Source: Salticus scenicus (taxonomy: Eukaryota; Arthropoda; Arachnida; Araneae; Salticidae). From it: 64,000 nt of DNA. Under the pieces are notes generated by a model. It did no database searches and was not told the DNA's origin. It saw only the letters and a list, made by a program, of their open reading frames with translations. The position numbers were made by a program, and so were the translations under genes. The DNA is taken from assembly GCA_963930645.1 (NCBI GenBank), contig OZ005661.1, forward strand, positions 194,469,532 through 194,533,531, written 5' to 3'. Below are positions 54,760 to 64,000 of this stretch, one piece after another (position 1 is the first letter of the stretch; each line of letters begins with the position of its first letter).

Positions 54760-55190
54760 TTTAGGCGACAAAATATTTCTTCAAATTTGTAACGCTGATA
54801 TTCGCTCAAGATTTGGCGATACTTACCACCATGTCGCAATGATACCCGACCATTGTTAGTTCTTAGTAATGGATAAAAAAAAATGAACAATTTGTATTGG
54901 AATATAAGAAGTATTTAGTCGCTATTCACATTTCAATAAATAAAGAAGAGGAATATTCTCATTGACCTTTTTAAAAGTGACAATCAACTAAACTTATGAA
55001 CTGTATTCATTGATTATTGTATAATATTATACTGAAAATGATATTAGTTATTATTTTTCATTAATTATTTATTAAACTTTGCAATACATTTATATAAATA
55101 AAATTTATTATGAATTTACAAATTCACTAAATAAGATAAGGAAACTGAGAACTTAAAAATTTGATTTTCTTAAAGGATTTTTCAAAATGA
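54760..55190. repeat. Ancient tandem duplication, copy 2
   Basis: Diverged partner of 54046-54480 in the same orientation, offset by about 715 bp. Confidence 0.7.
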
Positions 55191-55377
55191 AAACTATTTT
55201 TTACTTCGCAATGTATGCTTAATTATTTTACTTATTTATCTAAAATGATTTTAAACAAGCTGAAACTTATTTTGTAAGGCTGAAAAAATACATTGATACA
55301 TATTTTTTCCCTTAGAAAATTATTATTTTCTAAACATTTCTCCCCATATTTTGTGGATTTAATCTCTTTTTAAAATG

Positions 55378-55486
55378 GGCCCACTGACGACCGAGAGGTT
55401 TTGTCCTAAAAGGTGGTAGACATGAGTTCCCGGGTTTTATCCCAGGTCACACACTTCGTTCTAGTCATTTGGAGTTTTCATGGTTT
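55378..55486 (+). mobile_element. SINE-2 fragment, cut by an (AT)n tract
   Basis: CCCACTGACGACCGAGAGG, GGTGGTAGACATGAG, GGGTTTTATCCCAGGTC and GGAGTTTTCATGGTTT align with the first ~110 bp of the SINE at 8991. Box B is damaged (GGTTTTATCC). The copy ends where the AT microsatellite begins. Confidence 0.75.
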
Positions 55487-55493
55487 TATATCA

Positions 55494-55605
<112 letters not shown>

Positions 55606-55830
55606 GATAGCAAAAAGAATGAGAATGAAAAAAGAACAAATGAACAATTTTACATAACAATCTCCAAAGACAAATTTGACTATTTTTTGTTCTTTAATTT
55701 CGATTTAAAAAATAGTATACTCATTTTAAATTAGTTCCAATGAAAACACAAAGTATATAGAAACAAAAAGAAGGGTTTTATTTTATGAAAAGTTTTCTAT
55801 TTGATCTGACCATAACAAAATGAACAAAAA

Positions 55831-55831
55831 A

Positions 55832-55862
<31 letters not shown>

Positions 55863-55960
55863 AATAAAATAAAATAAAATAAAATAAGGAGAAGGAGAAG
55901 GAGAAGTAGAAGGAAAAAGAAAAAGAAAAAGAAAAAGAAAAAGAAAGAAAGAAATACAGA
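55831..55960 (+). repeat. (AAAT)n and purine-rich GGAGAA/AAAAAG tract
   Basis: (AAAT)n and (AAAAT)n from about 55828 to 55886 are followed by GGAGAAGGAGAAGGAGAAG and AAAAAGAAAAAG repeats to about 55960. Nearly all purine on this strand. Confidence 0.9.
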
Positions 55961-56185
55961 AAAAAAGAAAAACTGTATTTATGGAACAGGACACAAATAA
56001 TTAAAAATAAAATAATTGAATAAGAAATAAAGTAAAATAAAATAAATTGTTCAGAATATATATGTAATTCATCAGGAGTCACCCCCCCCCCCCCCCAACA
56101 TTGAGCTAAAAAGTGCAAGGTTTCATTTTTTGGGAAGCAATATTACACAGTATACACAAAAGGTGACCCAACCTTGAAAAACAAA

Positions 56186-56225
<40 letters not shown>

Positions 56226-57039
56226 CCTGAAATTAGAATAAACATGTGTTTTACCAGAAATAAATTCATAAAACGTTCTATTTTAAAGGTAAAAATTTAG
56301 CTTACTGCCAATGAATAAAGTGTTAATTAAAGTAATTGCAACAAAGGTTCTATGTTTCTTTTTAATTATTTCAGCATCCCATCTAAACACCCAGCTAAAA
56401 AACGTCACCCTACCTCCTTAATCAAACATCTGCCCCACCTATCCAACACCTTTCTTATTGTCTTTTTTTTATACCAAGTGTCCCATAAGTCTACAGACAA
56501 TTCAAAAATCCATAAAAATTCAAGGAATTGGCGAAATTGTTACTCTTGTAAAGTTTTTATTTATTTATTTATTTTTAATTTTTTTTTTTTTTTTTTTTTT
56601 TTTGGGGGGGGGGGGGGATTAAAACATTTGGGGATAATTAAAAAAAATATGTTTAACTTTTCGTTCATAGAGAACGCTGCGCGTATGCATAACAAGAATT
56701 AAAAGAGACTTTTATGTAGATAAAGTAGAGAAATAACGACAAATATGCAGAGCAGTGTCTCATAAATTGCCATGTTTTACGATTAGTTCACCTTTTTTCT
56801 TATTTTGCCGCCTACTTCGTGGATAAAGCATAATTAGTGAAGTTGTTTTTCTTCTGGTGAACATTTCTGTCTGACGCTGCAGCGAGCAGTGTTGTTACAC
56901 ATTTCAAACACTAATATGTGGTGATGGCGGATACGTAGAATAACATTTATAAGCCTGTAAACATCCGAATGCAAATAAACGGAAATGCATGATGTGATCA
57001 TGTACAGCGCCTTCTATCAATAACAATTTTAACTATTTT
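55961..57039. other. AT-rich stretch with homopolymer runs
   Basis: C run 56082-56096, (AT)n 56188-56224, T run 56579-56604 followed directly by a G run 56605-56617. At 56800-56950 the composition is more balanced but nothing is recognised. Confidence 0.5.
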
Positions 57040-57375
57040 TACTTTCTCTTACCCATTGGGTCGAGAAAGTATTGTTTTAGGGTAAAATTTTCGAACGTTA
57101 GTTTTTGTTATACTTACATGTTTTGAGGTCCCCTGAATACAAAAATCATGTTTTTAGCGAATGGTCTGTGTGTCTGTCTGTGTGTCTGTTATCAGCATAT
57201 CTCAAGTACAAATAGTAGCAGAAATTCCAAACTCTGTATTCTAAATGTATATCATATAGGGATGCTTCAGTAAGGTTTTAATTGAGATGAAGCAAATGGT
57301 GTGTGCACAGGGACACTCAAAAGTATTCAAATACACTATGTCTATGGGGGAAATTGCAGGTAAGTAGAGTTTAAA
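57040..57375 (+). repeat. Family G relative with one unit
   Basis: The head ACTTTCTCTTACCCATTGG then GTCGAGAAAGTATTG forms a small hairpin. ATGTTTTGAGGTCCCCTGA and GGTCTGTGTGTCTGTCTGTG follow. One unit then ends with GTGCACAGGGACACTCAAAAG and CTATGTCTATGGGGGAAAT, the same boxes in the same order as at 10878-11900. No tandem copies. Confidence 0.7.
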
Positions 57376-57818
57376 ATCTATAGACTACACTAAACCAAAT
57401 GAAACGAATATATTTTTTGTAACAGAGATAGTCAACTGGGAAAAAAAAAATTGTGTATGTAGGGGCCTCACCTCCCCCCCCTCCCTGGGGGAAAGTTCCT
57501 CCTCGAGAGGAGTAAATTTCCATGATGGGTATCTTTCAAAAGAGCTTGCCAATACCTTTAAAACGAATGGCTGAAACATCGATCTGCGATAATTTATAAT
57601 AAATATATAATTTTTTTTCATTTTTAACACTTTTTTTTAAATGTAATAGTGAGAATAAATTCATCTTTTTTTTTTTTTTTAATATATATTTAGTGCTATA
57701 CTTCTTCGCTAACATGTAAATCGTTTGAATCGAAGATATTTTTTTTAAATAATAGTTTTAATAAATTATTTTTTAATAACCGAATTAAATTCTATATAAA
57801 TGTAGGTGCATTAATGAA
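57376..57818. other. Stretch with a C-rich patch
   Basis: CCTCACCTCCCCCCCCTCCC near 57466 and CTCCTCGAGAGGAG (a perfect palindrome, 57499-57512). No gene recognised. Confidence 0.45.
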
Positions 57819-58935
57819 ACGGGGGGTTGAGAGGGGCAGCAGCCCCCTCACACAGAACTAATTATCATATAAAACTGTTCCGAAGCCTAATTTGAATTGT
57901 TTAACACAGGTTTACATAACAGTACTCGTTATCTTACCTCTTAATCTGCAACCTGTATTCATAGTATTAAATTTCAGCGTAAGAGAAAGTCGTGTGAGTG
58001 ACACACCAGATTATTTTTTTTTTCTCTTTACAAAAAAAAAAAAAAAAAAAAAACTTAACCAGAAAAACTTTTTTTGCAAACTGCGTTCAATTCTATCATT
58101 TCCTTCAATTTTTATGAATTTTTGAATTGTCCATAGACTTAACTCTAAAGAATATTTCTATTAATTATAGTATAACATAAAACGAGATATATAAATAAAA
58201 CACTTTTAATACACTTAAAAATTACTTTCTGATACTTAAATAAAAGGGTTCAATTTATTTTTAATAAATAACACTTTTATAAAAGAAAAACATTTTGAGC
58301 TATAGAAAAACTACAAGAGTGCTCACTCTCTGTTTTATACTGTAAAAAGTTTTATTTCAAGTTTATTCATTTATCTTTTATAGAAACTGAGACGGTTCGA
58401 TAACAGAAAAAGAATAAGATAAATTTTATCAGTTCTCTTACAAATAATTTTTTTAAGTAATATTTTTTTTTGTAATAATTTCAAAAGTACTATCTGAAAT
58501 CTGAGTATTTTTTAAAAGTCATACTATGAAGTTTTTCCAAAACTTATTCCGCATTTAAAAAATACTTCTTTGAGTAATAATAAATTGTAATAAATGAATG
58601 AAAATTTGATAGTCTTGTAAAATGCAAAAGAATAAAGTTTCTTTCAAAGAGAATTTCCAAAATTTTATCACAATAGCTGATGTTGTATAAAAAAACTTTT
58701 TTATTTTGATAATAAATATTATATTGTGTATTGTAATTATTATATTGCAGTATAATAACTAGTGGATCTGCAGATCAGGAGCCTCAACGTCCTATTTGCA
58801 TCAGACATTATTCAATAGGTCATTTTTATTTATTCCTTATTATATATAATAGTATATATTGATTCGATCAACTTATTACCATAATCAGATACTTTCCTAA
58901 GGGGAGATGCTGCCCCCCTCAACCCCCTGCTGTAT
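57819..58935. repeat. Pair of inverted GC-rich blocks, possible element ends
   Basis: GGGGGGTTGAGAGGGGCAGC (57821-57840) is mirrored by GCTGCCCCCCTCAACCCCC (58909-58927) about 1.1 kb away in inverted orientation. The left block continues AGCCCCCTCAC. The interior is AT-rich with a T and A run pair at 58015-58053 and has no coding signal. These could be ends of an unclassified ~1.1-kb element or two separate insertions. Confidence 0.45.
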
Positions 58936-58970
58936 CTCTCTTTCTATACCTATTTGTATATCATATAAAG

Positions 58971-59598
58971 TGTTACGAAATTGTGAATAATTGCATTTAT
59001 TTTAGTATAAATTCTTTCAAAGAGGCTTAGAAAGTCGTTAAAATGCTAATTTTGTGCATTTCTAGCCGTTTTAGCGTTAAAATAGCCTAATTTTCCTTTA
59101 AAAACGCATTAAAAAGCTCCAATAAGGGCAGAAATGGATTTGGCGCCAAATGTGGCGACTGTTTCTCTCCTTGGCGATTTTTTGGCGACCTTTGCGAGAA
59201 AATCCTTATTAGGGATATACCAAACATGGAAGCTCTAATCTCATTGGCTGATGAGATACGAGAATTTTCTAGAACAATCTGTGTTCGATAGAATAGTATA
59301 AAAGGAGCATTTTTTTAGCCAAGACGGCCAATCTCAGATCTGTGTCAGTTTCGTCAAATGCTTGCTTTGCTTTGAGCCTCTTTGAATGAGACTTGCTTTA
59401 TGTGTTATTGATAAACAGTTTGTAATGTTGTTTTGCTGTTAACGGCTGTTGTTTAAGCTATGTTTACTGGTTGAATTGAAGCTGATACTTGGTTTATAGA
59501 CCTGCATTTTTCTAAAACTTTCTGTGAATAAATCACTGAATTTTTGCAAGCTTCGCCTTTCATTCTCGGACAACTTACGAACCCCCAAGTACGAAACA
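58971..59598 (+). repeat. Probable solo LTR
   Basis: It starts TGTTACGAAATTGTG and ends AAGTACGAAACA, so the outermost four bases are inverted (TGTT/AACA). Inside, in the right order for an LTR, lie an inverted CCAAT (ATTGG, 59242-59246), TTCTAGAA (59267-59274), TATAAAAGG (59297-59305) and AATAAA (59527-59532). About 630 bp. I found no target duplication and no partner LTR, so this rests on layout and could be another promoter-bearing repeat. It is unrelated to the LTRs at 39-43 kb. Confidence 0.5.
59241..59306 (+). promoter_or_regulatory. Promoter-like cluster: CCAAT, heat-shock-type site, TATA
   Basis: ATTGG at 59242, TTCTAGAA at 59267 (a perfect TTCnnGAA core as bound by heat-shock factor) with a further TTC near 59286, and TATAAAAGG at 59297. 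Spacing is typical of a compact RNA polymerase II promoter. A GC-richer leader with ATCTCAGATCTGTGTCAG follows. Confidence 0.5.
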
Positions 59599-59819
59599 AT
59601 ATATATTCTTAATAAACGACGGTCTTGTATTATTTCTTCATAACTATCAAATTTCATACAAAAAAATTACATAGCATATCGGAAATATTTTGCGTAACCT
59701 TTAAACTAATTATCAATTCTCTGCCCACAATTTTCAACAGGAAAACATGCTTTTAAAATTCTAATAAAATTTAATTATATTTCATGGGGATGTAACCATG
59801 TTAAAGTACACTTTTAAGA
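59599..59819. other. Short stretch without recognised gene
   Basis: A 72-codon minus-strand frame (59439-59657) overlaps the LTR end and has no recognised domain. Not called. Confidence 0.4.
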
Positions 59820-61848
59820 AATACCGACTACAGACCGTAATAGTACGAAATTCCTTTATGTATCCTGGAAAAGTAGCCACAGTCATTATAAACGCCAATA
59901 ATAAGAATAAACCTAATTAATTATAACTTATTAATTTTTCAAACTAATTTGACATCATTTGGATGATTACAGTACATACGCAGAATTATTTTGTGTGATC
60001 CCATAAATTATTTAGTCAGAGTAAACATGATTTTAAGCATCTTTATAATGTATGTTAACTTTATTAAGTTCAATTCAGCATAAACGCATTAAAGTGCGCG
60101 CTTAAATTAAACATTTTGACCATAGTCTCTAATGTTACGAAAATCTTTCGTGTGTCTTTGTAAACGAACCATAAACAGTGTATACACCAGTAAAAACTAT
60201 TCAGCTTATTTTGCGTTTAAAATTAATAATTGTTCCAAATGTAATATTGTTTGGATGACTACGTGACATTGTTAGAACACTTTTGTAAGATCCTGTACAT
60301 TAATTAGAAAGCTTAATAGCACACATTTTCTTCAAACAACATAAGTTTAAGCATCTTACTCACGTACGCTAGTTTCATTTTCTTCATTGCAAAGTAATGG
60401 TATTCAAATGCGTTTAGACGAAATTCACACGATACGCCGTAATGTTAAGAATTTTGGCGTGTCCCTGTACACAGTTTATAAAAAAATATAGCAATAAAAA
60501 TTATACAGCTGCTTATATGCAAAGCTGGAACGCGTGCGCCAATTTGCAAGTCAATCGATGGAATTTTGCGGCCGCTATTGCGGTACATAAAAATTCTTCC
60601 CGTAGGCTGTAAAGACAAGAGAAACTTCGGCGTGTCCCTGTATATGAACGACAAATGGAATACACACCTAACACCATACAGCTAATTCCGTTGGGCTCAT
60701 GAGTATGTGTACCAAATTCCAAGTCAATAGCTTGATTTTTGAGGTGGCTATCGCGGTACATACAAATTCTTCCCATACGCCGTAATGATAGAAAATCTTT
60801 GGCGTGTCCCTGTACACGAACTACAAATGAAATGCACAACCAAAATTATACAGCTAATTTCGTGGGGATCATGAACATGTGTACAAAATTTCAAGTCAAT
60901 AACGTGATTTTTGCGGCCGCTATCGAACGACAGACAGACGGACGGACAGACGGAACCCAAAATCCTTTTGAGTCTCAACAGAGGGCCTCCATTCACGTTT
61001 CGGCAAAAATTGGAAGTCAATAGCTTGATTTTTGCGGTGGCTATCGCGGTACATACAAATTCTTCCCATAGGTCGTAATGATAGAAAATCTTTGGCGTGT
61101 CCCTGTACACGAACTACAAATGGAATACACACCTAAAACTATGCAGCTTATTCCGTTGGGCTCATGAACATGTGTACCAAATTGCAAGTCAATAGCGTGA
61201 TTTTTGTGGCCGCTATCGCGGTACATACAAATTCCTCCCATAGCCCGCAATGATAAGAAAAACTTTAGCGTGTCTCTGTACACGAATTACAAATGGAATA
61301 CACACCCAAAACTATACAGCTGATTTCGTGGGGCACATAAACATGTATACCAAATTTCAAGTCAATAGCGTGATTTTCGTGGCCGCTATCGTGATACATA
61401 CAAATTTCTCCCATAGGCCGTAATGATAAAAAAAACTTTGGCGTGCCCCTGTACACCAATTACAAATGGAATACACACCCAAAACTATACAGCTGATTTC
61501 GTGGGGCACATAAACATGTATACCAAATTTCAAGTCAATAGCGTGATTTTTGTGGCCGCTATCGTGATGCATACAAATTTCTCCCGTAGGCCGTAATGAT
61601 AAAAAAAACTTTGACGTGTCCCTGTATACGAACTACAGATGTTATACATACCAAAAACTATACAACTGATTTCGTGGGGCTCATGAACATGTGTACCAAA
61701 TTTCAAGCCAATAGCACTATTTTTGCGGCCGCTATCGCGCGACAGACAGACAGACATACAGAAAGACACACAGACACAGCCCAAAATCATTTTGAGTCTC
61801 AACAGAGGGCCTCCAATGACGTTTCGGCAATTATTAATAACTATTAAA
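59820..61848 (-). repeat. Family G array: ~173-bp units, two heads, decay gradient
   Basis: On the minus strand, units carry GTGTACAGGGACACGCC, CTATCATTACGGCCTATGG, GATAGCGGCCGCAAAAATC and TTGAAATTTGGTACACATG. Unit landmarks (the GCCGTAATG box on plus) lie at 60437, 60608, 60779, 61071, 61243, 61417 and 61589: period ~172, except one gap of 292. That gap and the right end each hold a head (60921-61008 and 61740-61830) with GACAGACAGAC, TTTTGAGTCTCAACAGAGGG and ACGTTTCGGCAA. So two copies lie head-to-tail. Farther left (59830, 60120, 60290) units fade to weak matches. Open frames across it are period artefacts. Confidence 0.85.
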
Positions 61849-62439
61849 TTTAAAATGAATATCAGTTTTCTGTAAGTACACAGCAGGTATACAATATTAG
61901 TTATTCTTTTGTTTAGTTTTTAAACGTTTCACACTTAAATTGTGATTTAATTAAACGCAAATACCAGAAATAAGCCCATATAAAGAAAAAAGCCCATATA
62001 ATGAAAAACGTACTTTAAGTACAAGTTGTGTTATTCTTTATTAAAGAAAGAATTTTACATACCTTGTGTTAACTTAACTATTGACACATTTTGAACAAAA
62101 ATAATGAAAATACAACTTGAATTAAAAATACTTTTTCCTTTGTTATTAGAATAGCAATAGACTTTGAAAAAATACATTTTGTTAAAACTACTTGAAAATT
62201 TCATCACACGGTTGAATGGGTAGATGAAAATCGAAATAACAGTATTTTGAATATTGCAAGGAAGATACGAAAAAAAAAAGAAAAGCCATAATACGCCATT
62301 TTGGCGATTTATTTATAGGCATGCTTTTATTTATTATTTAAAATGCCTTTTTATTTTATTACTTATTTATTTATTTTGACATCATTTTATTTAAAAAAAA
62401 AAACAAAAAAAAAAAACACCTAGTACCTACTTTGATTAT
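61849..62439. other. AT-rich stretch without recognised gene
   Basis: Nothing recognised; A runs at 62270-62279 and 62393-62416. Confidence 0.5.
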
Positions 62440-62650
62440 ACTTTTTACTCCTGCATTTTTTAGTCAACTTGTGGCAATAGTTCAATTCTGTTTATACCTA
62501 TAAAGTATTACTTGGACTAAAATGACTCATACAAAGATTGTAAATATGCAATTTTTAAAATTATACACATTTTTTTCTATAAAGTGATCTCATTAGCTAA
62601 ATGTCGTCATTTTTCTGATTATATGATTGAACTGAATCCGAGTGCTTAAA
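62440..62650. repeat. Ancient duplication, copy 1
   Basis: Aligns weakly but collinearly with 63755-63960: TTTTAGTCAACTTGTGGCA against TTTCAGTCAATTTATGACA, TTCAATTCTGTTTATACC against TTCCTATTCTGTATATGTC, TAAAATGACTCATACAAAG against TAAAATGACGTTTCCAAAG, and AAATGTCGTCATTTTTC against AAATATCGTCATTTTTA. No frame in either copy. Confidence 0.55.
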
Positions 62651-63268
62651 TACTGCAAATGTATAAATATTTTTTTTTCTTATACTCGCGTATTTTATTA
62701 ATAACTTTCCAATCGTATAGTTTAACAAAATTCGATCGCAACTGGACCACGTAAGAGAAATATTACATTGATATTTCCGCTGAAAGAAAAATGTAGTTTC
62801 GAAAGGAAGATAAATGAAATTCGCTTACTCACAATTATCTTAATTGCTTTACGCTTAAGTGGTAATTAACCTTAATAGTGTGGAACGATCTTGCCCAAAG
62901 AATGCTCACTTTGGGGTTAGCGGGAGACTGAATGATTAAAACTTGCATTCATTTAAATATTTCCAGAATTCAAGAAATTAAATGGGGCAGATTTTTGTCA
63001 AAATGCCTATCGCTATTTATTTTGTTTTGAGCTCCTTTGAAAGAGTATGAGATATCATGAATGAGAAATTTAGTGAAAATACATTTCTGCCTGATATTTT
63101 CACATTTAAATTTTACATTCAATTTCAAGTAATATCAATCTTAAAAAATAGCTCAAAAAATAGTTTATGTATATTTATATATATATATACATCTCATTTA
63201 AAATTTCATATGTTGGTATTTTCATCTATCTTTCATTTGCTGAGTGTTGTAAAGGAATTAAATTATTC

Positions 63269-63303
<35 letters not shown>

Positions 63304-63754
63304 ATATTTTTAAGTACACTTAAAAAATCGCTAAAACATCAATCCTACTTATTAAAAAAAATAATCGTGCGAAATATTCACATTTTATTTCTTTTCTTAT
63401 TTACCTCTTACTTACCTCAAACTTACCTTTTTTTATTTACCTCTTATTTAAATTTGAAACTCATATTTGAAACGCATACCGACTTCACCACCTAATTAAA
63501 ATTTTTATTTACCAGAAGCCAAATTATTATTAAGCCCAAATTAATATTGTACAATAGTGAAACCAAAATTATTCAAAGAAAGGTTTCCAAATAAAATTAA
63601 TGGTTCACGACCCAATTTTCATACTTCCAGAGGCAGTAGAGTTTTAATATAGGACTCCCACGACGCCTTTTAAATTTTTGTCGTCATGTAAGCGATGACT
63701 TTTTATTATTATTATTATTATTTTTCTTAATAAATAAATAAATAAAATAAAATA
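62651..63754. other. AT-rich stretch without recognised gene
   Basis: (AT)n at 63175-63189 and 63273-63300, (TTA)n and (AAAT)n near 63704-63752. An 88-codon frame at 63057-63323 runs into the AT tract and is not credible. Confidence 0.5.
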
Positions 63755-63960
63755 ATTCCTATTTTGGTTACATCTTTTATGATTGTGTTTTTCAGTCAAT
63801 TTATGACACAAAAGTTCCTATTCTGTATATGTCTTTAAAATATTGCTAGGTTTAAAATGACGTTTCCAAAGATTCTGTTTAAAATACTTTTTTTTCCGTA
63901 AAATAAACTCATCAGACAAATATCGTCATTTTTAGTGCCCCATCATACTATAGATATGGG
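63755..63960. repeat. Ancient duplication, copy 2
   Basis: Diverged partner of 62440-62650, offset by about 1.3 kb in the same orientation. The remaining 40 bp to the window edge are unremarkable. Confidence 0.55.
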
Positions 63961-64000
63961 GAACTTAGGTAATCGTGAAAAATTTAGACCTCGGTTTTTT

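Noticed and set aside
59439..59657. 72-codon minus-strand frame with charged residues
   Set aside because: Overlaps the probable LTR on the opposite strand and has no recognised domain.
60445..61802. Series of similar 64-120-codon frames (RDSGHKNHAIDLKFG-type repeats)
   Set aside because: They recur with the ~173-bp DNA period in different frames and both strands, so they reflect the array and not a repeat protein.

Overview
The window looks like non-coding nuclear DNA from a small-to-medium arthropod genome, most likely an arachnid and plausibly a spider. It is very AT-rich, full of A/T runs and (AT)n microsatellites, and carries tRNA-derived SINEs, several Tc1/mariner and pogo-like fossils, piggyBac- and Helitron-type ends and one LTR retrotransposon. 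The arachnid assignment rests on recalled similarity of the SINEs and transposases and was not searched. I found no intact host protein gene, rRNA or functional tRNA. Every protein-like stretch I can defend is a broken transposon gene.

Layout. 0-10 kb: tRNA-like SINE head (83-149), two dispersed repeats with an internal ~148-bp array (family A; 1751-2635 and 5713-6552), a piggyBac-type MITE (4033-4232), two copies of a palindromic Tc1/mariner-type MITE called here Pal212, a pogo-type MITE (8502-8800), and a SINE with a perfect 15-bp target duplication (8991-9219) inside a third family A piece. 10-20 kb: a head-plus-array repeat with ~172-bp units (family G, 10878-11900), dispersed families C, B and D, another Pal212, and a G-rich 28-29-bp minisatellite that passes into a ~326-bp higher-order array (17869-19090). 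19.5-22.4 kb: the most interesting locus, a ~2.85-kb DNA transposon with inverted ends, iterated subterminal motifs and a broken minus-strand gene resembling arthropod DUF7869-type proteins. A Pal212 element is inserted in that gene.

24-32 kb: a SINE with a perfect 15-bp target duplication, a decayed Tc1-like transposase (minus), a decayed pogo-like transposase (plus) with iterated CCTAGG end motifs, a degenerate ~140-bp array, two more Pal212 copies and a second family B copy with an inverted duplication. 32-39 kb: an ancient ~1.4-kb-spaced segmental duplication, a 273-bp foldback MITE, a second family C copy and a Helitron-like element sitting in a family D fragment. 39.1-43.5 kb: a minus-strand LTR retrotransposon with paired LTRs, a 4-bp target duplication, a broken gag-position frame and no recognisable pol.

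43.5-64 kb: a deleted Tc1 element, a Helitron 3' end, a tandemly duplicated SINE, a three-copy 262-bp array, two deleted mariner-like elements with long or clear inverted repeats, two further ancient duplications, family G pieces (57040-57375 and the long ~173-bp array at 59820-61840), and a probable solo LTR with a promoter-like layout (58971-59598). The elements do not form a pathway. Their nesting does give a relative history: family B before a Pal212 copy, family A before SINE-2, and the DUF7869-type transposon before another Pal212 copy.
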